Of a stretch of DNA of 64,000 nt, positions 30,654 through 44,200 are shown in pieces; positions within the stretch are counted from its first letter, which is position 1; every line of letters starts with the position of its first letter. The notes beneath the pieces are model-generated. The model made no database searches, had not been told where the DNA came from, and worked only from the letters and a program-made list of their open reading frames with translations. The position numbers were made by a program, and so were the translations under genes. The stretch comes from Chondrosia reniformis (lineage: Eukaryota; Porifera; Demospongiae; Chondrillida; Chondrillidae), in NCBI GenBank assembly GCA_947172415.1, contig OX359198.1, positions 5,115,401 to 5,179,400 on the forward strand, in the 5' to 3' direction.

Positions 30654-32835
30654 ATGTATAGGAGGATGTGTATTGCAAAGTTTCGGAAGCACCTAGGAAC
30701 AAGAATGATGACTTCGATATTTTTGTTTGCGCTAATTTTGTCGGTAGCCTCTATCGGTCCCAAGGTACCCAAACCTCCCCCGGGGGTCAAAGTACCCAAC
30801 TTTGACATTCCTCGTATGGACGAAGAATGCATCTTCAAGTGTCCAAATGGTACGCCGGTTAACAATATGACTAAGATCTCTACACCGGCCTGAAATTCTT
30901 TATGTATGTTTGGATGCTGTAATAAGTAGTGGCAGCAGTTTCTCATCTTGCTGGCTGGGGTGATTTTAGATTAATTACTAACTACGTTGATTTTGGGACA
31001 TGCTAACCTACTGATATACTTAGCCAAAGAATCCTTGTGGTCACTCTGTTATCTCCTGAACTTGTCTCGCCTTGCCTTTTGAGAAGCTGCAGACCTTTTA
31101 ATACTGCATGGTGCTCCTACACGAGAAGTAACTGGACTATATGTACGGTACCGTTTTTATTCTTTCACTGCTGATTGCTACCGATGATGGATATGGATGG
31201 TTTAATGTATGGTTTTATGTATGGTTTTGCTACGCAAGCGCAAAGTAAGCCTGCAGGCATGTTTGAATTGTGTTTTCCCTTTCCATTAGGCTCAGAAGCA
31301 AGACAGAAGGAGGGACACAAACCGAGCTATAATGGATGTGGATCATTGGGCATTAAGGTGAATGCACTTATCAGCACCACCTCACAAGGACACCACTTGA
31401 TATCCACAGATATAAGTATTATTAAATTTTGAACAACTAACAGTTCACACATTCAGGGGCAAATGTTTACATAAATTAGATAGGGATAATGATCTAAGGC
31501 ATCATGGATAACTGATGAAGGATGTATGATATTCCCAGAAATAGCTCTCTGGTTCAATGGGACAGAAATAGGGATGAGAACTTGTAGGCTCATCCAATTT
31601 AGTTGAATTCTACATTCAATATCTAAAAGGCTTTTAGTCGTAGGTGTTGGAAAATGTTTACATGGGTAGGGTTATTGGGATACACTGTGCTGATATAGGC
31701 TATATATAAGGTGCACGAGGACTAGAATAAAGGCAAAGAAGGCCTTTGTATTTCCTTATGTAAATATGATTATTAGTAAGGGACATTAAGAGATGCATTA
31801 CTTAATATAAAGTACGTACCTGCATTTTAAATTGTTCATTAAGCAAGGATTCTGTAACTCCCTTTCAAATGGAATGACCTTTGATAAGGAAGATTAATAG
31901 GGCAACTAATAAATTCTTTTGATAATGAGGGGATTTGAATTTTTATTTGTGATTGTGTGCCAGCTTATAAGTACATATATAGACAACCTCTTTGTATATT
32001 GCATTATAGAAGATTCCATGCCATGACTTCTCTATAAAGGAACGACCTAGTTCTACCAAACCATAATCTAGGTATTCGTATATTATACTGAGACTGCTAA
32101 ATACAGTATGCTAATATATGTACTCTCTTATTTATGTGGATATTCAGTCAAAAAATTAAGGGGAGCAGTTCTTGTATCACTCGATTTTGTTGTGAAATGA
32201 GATCGATCTGTTATAATTTGTAAACGATTAATAATCTAATTGTAAGGTACATATATCTGTGCTTTTAAACCATATGCTCTATATAAGTAAACTATGCAGT
32301 GCATGGCTAACATCAAAGTCTATAGCTAGTATAATACAGATATGAATAATCCAACACCATTTTCAACATCTATTTTAGAGTAAAAGGCCTATAGGGAACT
32401 AAACCCAGTAAAAGCATTGGATGCTCCTTCTTCTCCAGACAGCTATATATGTACATATGATACTATACATATACTAACATGTGGTGTAGTAGGTATACTG
32501 TACATTATTCAGCCAATCAACATTTATGAAATTTATTGGCTAATTGTATGTCTTTATAGGTTGATGTGTCTAGCTTTAGGGAACTGGAGGAATGTTGCAA
32601 TAAGCACGACTCTTGTTATGATACTTGCAACAAAAAGAAAAAATATTGCGATGATCAGTTTAATAAATGCATGCTTGATAGTTGCAATGAGTTGAGAAAG
32701 GAGTTGAGAGAAGGTTGCCGAGGAACAGCCAATGTGATGTACACTACTACGGGCTTTTTAGGTTGCACATTCTACTTGCAGTCACAGGATGAAGCTTGCG
32801 AGTGTGTTCCCATCTCAGAGAAGGAGGAGCTATAA
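30654..32835 (+). CDS. Secreted group XII-like phospholipase A2
   Basis: Exons 30654-30849, 31290-31357 and 32560-32835 give 179 residues. A hydrophobic signal segment (MMTSIFLFALILSVASIG) starts at an internal ATG, 30705, which may be the true start; from there the protein has 162 residues. Mature region: ECIFKCPNGTP and SYNGCGSLGIK (the calcium-loop region, as in PLA2G12A), the catalytic ECCNKHDSCYDTC with the His-Asp pair, then KKKKYCDDQFNKCML and the C-terminal FLGCTFYLQSQ and ACEC. These match PLA2G12A rather than venom-type groups. The family hydrolyses the sn-2 ester of phospholipids, though group XII members have low activity. Intron 2 (31358-32559) carries two H1 fragments. Confidence 0.88.
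31490..31575 (+). repeat. H1-related copy with CTGATGA and GAAAT, plus strand
   Basis: CTGATGA at 31512-31518, ATTCCCAGAAATAGCT downstream as in H1, but CTC replaces GTC and stem I does not pair. Confidence 0.65.
32378..32440 (-). repeat. Truncated H1 element
   Basis: Starts AAAAGGCCTATAGGGAACTA and breaks off after CAGACAGCTAT, keeping only the GUC side of the ribozyme-like part. Confidence 0.8.
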
Positions 32836-33213
32836 AACTTTAATTATTTAGATTTAATATTCTTTTTATATGATAATTTCTTTTTTTATATTTCATCTAG
32901 AATATATTAAAACCATTCTGTTAGGTTACTATTTACATTACTAACCAATAAGTAGTTGAGAAATTCTATTTCATGAGAATAAAATACAACTTAAAGCAAA
33001 ACTTTAATGTATAAAAGTGAAGGGTATAGAGATAACAAAGCAATGTACGTATACAAACAACTGTACGTGTAAAGAAGCATTCCTTAAAAGAGATCACATG
33101 CACTTTTAATTATGTAGCCCCATTGCTCAAGGGGTCCTACTATAGGAAAATACAAAACACTATAAGTGACACTGTTCTTAACATCAATAAATTGAACAAC
33201 ATTGTTTGATGCA

Positions 33214-34866
33214 TTATAAAACATTTGGATTTAGTGATGGATACTGGTTAACGAGCTCTTTAATGACATCTTGAGTATCTACTGTAATCTGATAGTCATC
33301 AAAAGCTCCATTGATAATGTAGTCATGGTAACGTCTACCAGTCAAGGTAGATAACATTCGAAAACTTGGATTGGAAATTTGCGTTTGTGGAACAAGCTCA
33401 AACATAAGCGCATTATCAGTCAGCCACCAAAGATGAACTAACCCAGCCCCATGTACACCTGTGGGGAAGGAAGAGATCTATTTAGTTGGCTTTAGGTATT
33501 GTAGCCCAATACATAAGTACATAGGCATAAAAGTTCAATAAGCAATGTTATTACACCAACCAGCCACCACAGACAAGTGAACATGCATGAACATGTACAT
33601 AGCCAAATAGGAACTCATGCAATATATATACATCATCAGCTTGAATGCAACCACAAGTCTCATGCAAGACTTGTAAAACCCACCCATAAAGATGTCTGCT
33701 TCGTGTACCATACTGATTTGCTCACAGATAGAATGATCCTCCATAAAGATAGAATTGACAGTTGCTCTAGGAAAGCTCTTTTTCAGGGCATCAATTAATT
33801 CATTTTGGTTAGTCAGAATACGCAGAAATGATGAGAGTTTGTCATTAACTGAACGTATGTAAGGCTTACGTAAAATTACTAATAAATTAACCTTTCCATC
33901 TGTAGGGACAGATCTTTGATTATCAACCAAACCACAAGCATTTAAAACTTTAGCTCTGAATTTTGATAGATAGGTGTCTGTTAATCCAGCACCTTTGCAT
34001 TCAAAACATTGGTCTACAAGTGATAACTCATTTTTACACCTAAACGGCACTGAAGTGAAAGACCACGGCACTATCACAATCTCATCGGCACAGTGGACCT
34101 TGTTTCCATTAGGAATGTCCTCGACTGCTCTAGTGTTTCCAAAGAGCTTTACTTCCATTTCAGGAAACATAAAAGGGGTTTCCCCTTTGTTCAAACGAAT
34201 AATGTAGGCATTATCGCCTCCAAATTTTTCATGTGCCACGAACAGGTTATACCAGTCTAAAATCTTAAAATATATATGTGCAGCGTGACCAATGTGAATG
34301 TACACCTTTCCTTTAATGTAGACCTCACATGGTCCCTTAGGTTGTGCCAGCGCTACTCCTTCAACTATTTTCTCCATATAGTCTCCATGATCTACATGTT
34401 GCAACAGCTCTCCAAATTCTACCGTAGTCTTACATTGTGGTGATCTGATATTGGCTGTGGTATTTTCGGGATTCAGCCACATTCCACCGTCTGCAAATTC
34501 ATCCAAATGGTAAGAGCTTGCGGGCAGAAAGCCAATTTTTCTCAATACACAAGTGCTGATTCCTCCACAGTACTCGGTGCCAAAACAGTCTATGCGACTT
34601 GAAGTATCATTCATGCATACTTGATAGTGCTCACTATATGTATGTTCAACAAATTTGTCACAAAATGTGCCGGCTTGCCAAGTGCTTCTATTTGAATTGA
34701 ACGCTGACTGTCTTTGTATAAACTTCAACATGTCAAAATTGCCAATCTGACTCTGCTCAGCTTTATTAAAGATGTTTTTAGGGGTTCCTTCCCTTAGAAA
34801 GTATACCAATCCAGCTAAAAATAACAAAGACAGGAATAAAATCTTTCTGTTTGCTTTCCTAATCAT
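33214..34866 (-). CDS. Type II membrane glycosyltransferase, GT61/DUF563 family (EOGT-like superfamily)
   Basis: Two exons, 33684-34866 and 33214-33458, joined in phase 1, give 475 residues. A short cytosolic head (MIRKANRK) is followed by one membrane anchor (ILFLSLLFLAGLVYFL) and a lumenal domain. Family marks are a region with VILRKPYIRSVNDK, EADIFMG and, across the splice, VHGAGLVHLWWL, the conserved HGAGL motif of this family. Several NxS/T sites and paired cysteines fit a Golgi or ER lumenal enzyme. Relatives transfer GlcNAc or xylose to proteins or glycans (EOGT, POMGNT2, plant xylosyltransferases). The acceptor here cannot be told. It is divergent from the dehydrogenase gene with 349 bases between start codons. 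Confidence 0.8.
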
Positions 34867-34916
34867 CTTGTTACGAGAAAGAATCCAACCTTCACATCAC
34901 ATGACCAGCGGTGGTA

Positions 34917-35006
34917 GTCTCGCATGGCCAGACCGCATTTTCGCCTTCCATATTCACGTACAGACGTCACGCGGTTGGGCCGAGTAGCGGTCTGGCTACG
35001 CGAGAC
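34917..35006. repeat. MITE with GTCTCGC-TGGCCAGACCGC ends inside a shared upstream region
   Basis: The first 20 bases mirror the last 20 (GCGGTCTGGCTACGCGAGAC) with two mismatches. It is unusually CpG-rich for this window and fills part of the short gap between the glycosyltransferase and dehydrogenase start codons. Confidence 0.9.
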
Positions 35007-35215
35007 AAACAGTATATGAGTTACTCTAATAGGTAATAGCAAGCAAATAGCTAAATAATGATGGCCACGGGTGAACAGAATTTATACTCGGTTATCATAA
35101 CAAACCATGTCCGCAATAGCAATATTCTGTGCATAAAATCTGATGATCTATTCATTGCACAATCAGAAAAGGGGGTCCCACTCTCGAAAGGTAAAACAGA
35201 TCACGTGAACTGAAA

Positions 35216-38200
35216 ATGGCCAAAGGCTTCAAGCAGTTAACAGGTGTACTAAACCGCTTTCTGTTTACCGCTAGTTTCAAAAATGTTGGAATTATCAACG
35301 GAACAGCTCGTAAATGCTTTTCTAACTTCATTCCAGTCGACGATGCCATTAGTGGCTTAACAGACACACAAATTCAAGTAAGTCGCTGAAATAAAATTCC
35401 GTCTTTCCATTTTATTGTGTAAAAGAAGACCAAGATAGCCCATTTAATGGAAGTGTTGTAAGAATAGCACACCATGGACGCATTATACCAATTAGCTTTG
35501 AATTAAAATCTCTCATCTTAATGGGAAAAACCACTTAGATGGAGGGGCATATTTGTCATATAAACTGGGAATCCATTAACAACGGAACGGTTTTAGTTGA
35601 TTTCCATAATTAACAATGGTTGTGCGAACAAAGGACCAGGCCATATGTCATCTCATTAATAGTAGCTCAGTGGCAGAGCACTGGTGTCATAGCTAGCTGT
35701 CCTGGGTCTAATTCCCATCAATTGCTTCTTCTGTGTTCCCCCCTTCATGATGTTTGAGATTGATCATGAACTACTTGTCACTTTGTTTTTTTGAGAATGG
35801 CATTTAAAAGCAATTAAGCTGTGAAAATTGACTGTCAAAGCCTTAAAAGTCTTTTAAACTGATGCAATGCTTTTATGTGTACAGTTGTTCAAATCTCCAA
35901 AATGTCAATATTAGCAATATTCTCAGACTCTGGATTACCCCACCCAAGATTGGCATCAGATATTAAGACCCCCCTATTTTCATTATTATATTGAGAGCAC
36001 TGTAATGTGTATCTTAAACTGAAGGTCAGACCATGAGAGATAACGTGATAAAGGACATTTGACAAGCAGTCTGATGAGTAATTGATATGCTGTTGTCATG
36101 ACAACTGTCTACCCAATACATAAGTATGCCATTGATATTCATGTAGAGTTGGATAGTCATTTGATAGCTACAGGTTATGTTACTTATACATGCAGCCTTT
36201 ACATAGGTAATGCGTTATTAAGTCCCATTTTTGAAGTCAGAAATGGGGTCTGGTCTACGTCAGACTAGCTCCTATCAAGATTCAGTGTGTATTAGCACCT
36301 GCATACTTACGTGTATGTAGTTTCGGGAGAGTATAAGGAAGTTTGCTGACGAGGAGTTAGCCCCTAAAGCAGCTGAGATTGATGCTAAAAATGAATTTGT
36401 TCAAATGAGAGAGTTTTGGAGGCAGCTTGGCAACATGGGTCTACTTGGCATTACAGCACCTGGTGAGTTTGGTGGCTTGCACTATGATACAAAGCATTGG
36501 ACCTCTAATTGTAACATGTCGTGCTGGTCTGATTTCTGATTTCTGATTTCTGGTTTCTGGTTGTCTGCAGTATCTCATGCATTTCCAAATTAATGTTTAT
36601 TTTTAACATATGTACATGGCATTTACTTGACAAACATTTGAGGATGATTATAATTAGATGATACGGATACCACTCAAAAGGCACGATTATAATTTATTGT
36701 GATTTGATTTTCACATCGATTTGTCTTGGTACATACGTATTTCCTTATTGCCGTACTCAATCTGTACTTCCTTAAACTAAACAGTGTTTTGAAAGACTGA
36801 AACTCCATCACAGACTAGATGGTGGAACATATAATGTAGTTTGTATACCTGGGGTAAGGTATGGTATATGCGATTCCTGCTGTAGATATAGGTATAGTAA
36901 CTCTTTTTTTAATTCCCTGACCAAAAAACTGGTAAATTCTGTATTATTTATTACAAAACCATTCTACCAAAGCTGGTTTACTATTATTGTTCCTGTACAC
37001 AACGTTTTAGTCACCACTGTGTGAACGTTTGATATAAGTACTAATTGAAAAATATTATTTTGCAATATAGAACACATAATGACTGCATAATGCCTTAAAG
37101 TATATTTTAAAAGATCAAAGTGATATTCACAATTAATCTCCACAGACACTCAAAATTGAGTGCAAATGTATGGTATCTTATTACTCTTACATACGTATCT
37201 TCTTCCTTACAGATAGGTACATACGGTACATGTCACAAGAAACTTTACAAAATCTGACAAATTCCACAGAAGAGCCGCAGATTACCTACGCAGCACATCC
37301 GCAGATTTTGTAAAGTTACTTGTGACACGTACCGTATGTATATCATTGTCTCTATCTCTTGACTGTTCCCTTCTTAGAGGAATATGGAGGAAGTGGTTTA
37401 GGTTACATGGAGAATGTGCTGGCAATGGAGGAAATTAGTCGGGCAAGTGGAGCCATTGGGCTGAGCTATGGAGATCACTCAAATCTCTGTGTTAATCAGC
37501 TAGTGAGGCATGGAAACAAGGAACAGAAAGAGAAGTACCTCTCTAAGGTATTGTGGTCACATCATAGATACAGGGACATTCGTACAGTTAAAAATCCAGG
37601 AATACCTATAGTGGAGTCCTTTGATACCGAATATCGGGAATTGAATGCATGTGTCTAAAGAATGTGAGATTGTGAGTTTTGCCCTCATCTGCAATCTTTT
37701 GAAGCACATTGATTTAACACCTCAGTAATTCTGTATACTAGTCTGTACACCTTCAGCTTCATCTCGTATTCTTCAACTACAATGGTTTACTTACTGTATA
37801 CCACTAATTTGGATAAATCACAATCCATTACCCTTGCATTCAATTCCCAATATAAGTCATGTGAATGTGTTGTTCCCAGTCAAGTAATGCATACTCAAAT
37901 AAGCAACTCAGTAAGACAAAGATGGCCTGGTGCTTAGGTGTGAAATTATATCACTTGGCAACCATAGATTACTGCCATGTAAGGCATTCACAGTGTATGC
38001 CCATGTTTGATTGGAGGGCTTTTGAACTAGAATATTAATTGTGTCTCCTACTGTTCACATCAGCTGATCACAGGAGAGTACATAGGAGCGCTTGCTATGA
38101 GTGAGGCAGGTTCTGGATCAGATGTCGTCTCAATGAAAACAACTGCAGTCAGGGATGGTAAGGACATTTTAATTGTACTTTGTAAATAGATGTCCTAATT

Positions 38201-41200
38201 TATTGAGACTCAGCAACAATTGTATTTAAAGCAAAACTGAACGTTTCGACCCAGAGGTCTTCATCAGCATAATGAGGAAGAGGGGATTACAAGCCCTTTA
38301 AATAGAAAAATTGAGTTGAGTGATGATGTAATGTAAAAAAGGCGGTGAATAATTAATGAGGATAAAAATAAATTTAATGAACATGTGTTAATGGGTTGAA
38401 TAAATGTCCTCCCAAATAGGGTTCAGGGTTCAGTTTTGTAAATAGTTGTAGATATCCTCTTTTTGTGATGTATAGGACTCAATCGATAATCACTGACGCT
38501 TGCATTTTCCCTTTTTTTCTTTCTTGTTTAGTATGAAATGTTTTCTCTCTATATGTTGCATTTTCCTTTACCTTCAGTAACTAAGACCTCTTATTATCTT
38601 TGAGATGGCTTATCTATAGTCTTTTGAGTGTCTACAGACGCAGTTTGTTTCAACCCCGGGGGGGTCTTCTTCAGTCACCTTCTCAAAGATAAGATTTGGT
38701 GCAGTTAGAAGAAATCCCTATCATCTAAAGATCTCTTTTTGTATTGTCCTAAAGCACCTTTTTTGATTTTAGATCTCTTTCTGACAAATATGTCTTCTCT
38801 TCCGCCATTTAATTGTACTGGTTATTTACAGGTGATTACTATGTGTTGAATGGTACCAAGTTTTGGATTACAAATGGTCCTGACGCTGATGTCTTGATCG
38901 TCTATGCTAAAACAGACGTAGATGCCAATGAACATGGAATTACCACTTTTATCATTGAAAAAGTGAGTTACACTTCATGTATTGTGGAAGGGATATATAT
39001 AGCACCTTTATGCTCAGCACTACTGATTGGATACTGATACCAGGCTGATTACATGATTGTTGTTCCTTTTGATGGTTCATCTTTTGACTTTCGCATCCGT
39101 AGAAATAAAGTTTCAGCAGCTCTTTTGCTGTCATTCTCTACCATAAATGTGTCTCTAGGTGCCCAAAAGAGTTAAAAATAATGAAGCACTATATAGAAAG
39201 GCTTTCTACAGTCAGAAAATTTTATTCTACATTAGTTAGCTAGTGTGAGACATACAGTGGAACGTCGATTATTTGAACAAGTCACAAAATATGCTGACTC
39301 AGCAAACAAGTATTTCGAGTTAAAATAACTCTTGGGGCTGCCGCCCTGCACTTGAACTACTTGGCCACTTTGTTGGGATTTAATATAATTCATAATCTTA
39401 ACGATTGAGGACGCTTTAGTCTCCTGGACATTATAAATAATAATAGAAAAGCTTCGTTAACTAAAGCTTCCTGGATGCTGTCAGGCCAATCCCCAATTAG
39501 TTTGGATAATCGACTTTCTATGTATTTGAAACATTCATTGGCTGCTGTACATGTTTTACAAGTTAGCAGCTGCTGTTTTCGTAATATACAGTAATATAGC
39601 AATTTATCCAAGTACATAAGAGGGAAGCATGAATGGAGGATTGCTATTGCAATTGGAGTTCTGTGGTGAGCACTGGTGATCATAGCCAACTAATCTGGTT
39701 ACATTCCCAGTGGTTGCTTTTTCATGTTTTTCCCTCTTTGTGGTGTTTTTTGTTACTTGTGGTTTGATTATCACTTCATTTTCACGTGTGAATGCATGCA
39801 ATAATTCACCTAACAATCATTTTAACATTCTACTGCTCCGTTAGGGTTATCCTGGCTTCTCTACAGCACAGAAGTTGGACAAGCTTGGAATGAGGGGTTC
39901 AAACACTTGTGAACTTGTTTTTGAGGATTGTCGGGTGCCAGGTATATTTCCTTCGTTACTGACTACTTGAACACTTGTTATATGTTTTACTGAAGGTTTT
40001 GATTGAATCAGCTTCCAATTGAGACCTGGCTGTGTGTAACTAATAATTGGCTGGATATCTGGCCTATTTGTACATATAAAGTCAGACTGTAGCTTAATTG
40101 CTTCTAGGTATGTATTAAGTGAAGAAATCCGATGAGGATAGTCTTACTGTACATATGTTGATGTGTGTCTAACGTTTCCTACTACGTATATGAGAATGTT
40201 ACTAGTTGGTGTCATATTTAGGTCATATAGCTTTATTACTAGGAGTCATTGTATAGTAACATGAATAGAATCATTGTATATAATATTATGTATAGTAACA
40301 TGAATGGAATCATTGTATATAATATTATGTATAGTAACATGAATGGAATCATTGTATATATGTATGTGTAATGTGAATGGATTCAGAATGTGTACATATT
40401 TTATTAATGTTTAATACTGCCGATGATAGAACATATACAGTCGATGTACTGTATACGTACGTATATATAATTTTTATTCTTCTGAACAACAATTTTGTTT
40501 TTAATAGTAATGATTGTAGAGTCGTAAGGTTGTGTGTTCTTACAGGTGCTGAAGTGCTTTCTACGCTTAACTTGCATGTAATGTATACAATATTTACATT
40601 TGTGCATACGTATGTACATTACTTAATAGGATGAGCTTTATAATGTAATAATTAACGATCTATATATGTACAGTTAAATCTGTATAGACAGTCACTTGAA
40701 TAGCTAGAGAGGCATCACCTCCAAGTAGTCTTAAATCCCAACAAAAACCATATACAGTATATATTCGACCGTATATACGTACATAAGGATTTTTGTAATG
40801 CAGCCACTACTTTAATAAGGTCAAATTTAGTTGGCCTCAAGTTGGCCAAATTTGACAGGTTTCACTGTTTGTATTTTATTTGTTTCACTTTGACAGCCTC
40901 TAATATTCTGGGCGAGTTGAACAAAGGAGTTTATGTGTTAATGACCGGATTAGACCTGGAACGTTTGGTGCTGTCAGCTGGTCCTGTAGGATTGATGCAA
41001 GCAGCTGTTGATGTAGCATTTCCATATGTACATGAAAGAAAACAGTTTGGCAGGCCCATTGGAACTTTCCAGGTACCAGTTCAATACTCATATATATACA
41101 TGTACATACGTACATAGTTAATACAAACCCCTAGGACCGCATTAAGAGTCTATATCGGGATGTTAATTGTAAAGAGGTTTTGAGGAATAGAAAGCATGGA

Positions 41201-44200
41201 GCAAAAACAGTAATTAATTGGTAAAACGGAATAAACTTTGTGTTTCACTGTACAATGGTTGAAAGGAGATTATCTTAGACAATGAATAGAACGTAGCCCT
41301 ATCTTATTCAAACACTAAACTCAGACCATATGAGAATGTCAAAATCGGCACATTTTGACACCTTTCTACTACTCACTCGGAAATTTGATAAATTCCATAA
41401 TATTTCTCAAAATTATCAAAACCAGTTATATACGTAATCCTCAAAAGTAAGGTTTTAAAACCATTCATTTGCTTTACAGCAGAGAAACTCACTCACAAAG
41501 CATTAACATAAAACATGAAATAACGCATTACTGTTATAAGGTGTCCGTGCAAAAGACTCATTAAATTCCTCTACACCATGAATTGCAAACTCTTTTAAAG
41601 TTGGGAAATTTGAACATATTTGGAATACAGTTCTAAGCCAATTGACCATTATAGTAGAAAACAGTGTCAGTTATTGCCAAAATTTGACTCTAACATAGTT
41701 TAACACAATAACACGTATGGTTGTCTAATAGAATAAAGATTCCTTCTAACTGAGTCGGACTTATCTTTGGGATAGGATGAGACACTGAAGAAGATCCCCA
41801 GGGTCGAAACGTTTGACCAAGAAACGAAACCAAACTGCGTTTTTAAACGCTCAAAAGTCAAAGGATGTACCATCCCAAAGATAATATGGTTGTCTTTATG
41901 ACTGTAACCCTCACATGCCCTCAGCTTGGTGTGGAGAAGGCGTGGATAAAATTCTTTTTCTTGGGATTTCTGCACTAGACCTGCTATAGTAATGAAGTGC
42001 TAGAGTACAACCCTGGTTGCAGAGTATGCTAGCATGTCTATGGAGTCCCAATCGATACCCAGAAGTTGACTATTATAAAAATGGCTGCTTTAAATGTCGT
42101 CTTGATGAGCAAATAAAGTCATATCTTTCAAAGGAAATATTTTTCAAAAATCCTCCAATCAATAGTTTTAGTACCACATTGTTTACCCACCGGTTCTCCA
42201 TATTAAACCAATCAAATGTGATCAAAGCACATATATATACATATACTAGCCCGTCTACTTGTGAATATACACTGGAGTGTCCAAAGGTACTGACTACAGC
42301 AGATCCACCTTGGACAGGAACACACCATTCATTTGTGACTGCAGAGAATACTGTAACACCTCTGACGCATGTGTGGTTAATTAGTTCTGATAATGATTGT
42401 AATTATAACTTTCACACACATGTTGGCATGTAGTAATAGCTGTTTTAATCTTAGAGTGACTCCTGATATGTTTTTTAAGTTATCAAATTTACTACACTTG
42501 TGTAAGTACAATGCAACAGTTAGTGTATATACAATATTACTATTATTACTATTAGTAGTAAAAGAATGTATTGTCATATTATGTCTATATTTGTTAGATG
42601 TCCATATATGTAAACATTTAACCTTTTTGCAAGTTTTCCAGAATACCTTTCATATCAGTCAGTCTTTCCATGATATAAAGTATAGAAAAATTTTAATGTG
42701 CATAGTATTAACAGTATCTGCCCACCCATAGCCCTACCTAAATTGGTAGAAATGTACATTTCCCACACTCCTGTTAAGCCAAGGAGATGCCCCTCCACAG
42801 TTTAACAGTGTATTCCTGTAGTTGTCCCACATATATTAATAACAGGGAGTTACTCCTCCAGAAGGAAATTCAGGAGTTTTACATAGTGCTAGTAGAAGCC
42901 CTCTTCCCATAAAGGGTAATACAGAGATTTATGAGACCATTTACCGTAAACAGGGAAATGACTACAGGGTTAAATCCTCCTACCATTGGATCTCAAAATC
43001 ATCTTCTCTCCCCTATACACTTTGAGGAGGAGGCTGGCTCATCCTTAGGATCCAATTCCATCTAACCAGCGCAAAGGGATATATAGTATACCGAATCCCA
43101 TGTTCAGACTGCAATAATCTGTTTCATTTGGCTAGTGATAGTTTGAATCTAAATCATGATTGATAAACCTAGCCACACAGGCTTATTCAAGCTTATTCAA
43201 GGGTTAAATAATTGCGTTTTAGAAACAAAATTTAGTTGAAATATTGTGGATTGTGGTGCAGTTCTGTGGGTTCAACTGTATGTCTCAAAAACACACATTT
43301 TGCAATTATTGGATGTTGCAATTCTTCCCCGGTTTATGGTAGTTGCTGTATGTATGGGTTGCAAGCATTTTAAGTTTGGTATCTTTCTATTAAGAAATAA
43401 TTTCAGTATAGATAAAAGAACCAAGCTGTATATAAATCATGCAGATCCTAGTGCTGTAAAAAATGTAGTGTAGAAATGTGTACATAAATAGTAGCCTCAA
43501 AAGTTTAATTTGGTTCTTCTTGTTCTCCTTATTTAAACTTGTTTTATTAGACAATGAATGACCAGTGTTAATTAATACAAGTAGTTTCAAAACTATATGT
43601 AATAAGTTAGTAATTAAATTAGAAGCTACTGTTGGTCCCCATGGGGGAAAGGGGATTCCCCGTCTGGACAGCTATGGAGACTTGCTGACAGAGAAATTTT
43701 TTGTTGTTCTTATTTTATATTTCATAGATCAGTGCCATGCTTGGATATGCAGTCAGAATACATATTGTGACTCGAAACTATTCAGTTATACGTACTATTC
43801 TATTAAGTAGTGGGATGCATATAATGCAGAATTTAAAAAATGTAGTAACCTCATAATAGTGTTATTTCCTTTATGTGTAACTTGATGTCCATCCTCCATA
43901 TTGCCTAATACTTACTGTATCACACTCCTGCAGATGTAAATATGTGTGCACCTTTAAACTTTTGAACCTAATCCAAATAAGACGATCTCCCACTCTGGGA
44001 GTATCTTAAGTGTCTTCAGGAGTATTCTGTAGGCATCACTAGGTGATTGATAGGGATCATAATTACCAAACTATGATGATTTTAGTTTCAATCCAGCTGT
44101 GATGTCATGTATAGTTACTTAGTTACAAGTCACTTAGTTACAAGTCACAAATAAGACAATATTCTAAAATTATGTCTGAAGGAAGTGAAGGAAGTATATA

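Noticed and set aside
35655..35730. tRNA gene
   Set aside because: A and B boxes are present but the arms do not pair into a cloverleaf and the sequence continues as a repeat body; called a SINE.
43565..43810. Plus-strand frame with [18 protein letters not shown]
   Set aside because: Coding-like composition over about 25 residues only, inside IVD intron 7, without acceptor or donor in phase; possibly a transposon relic.
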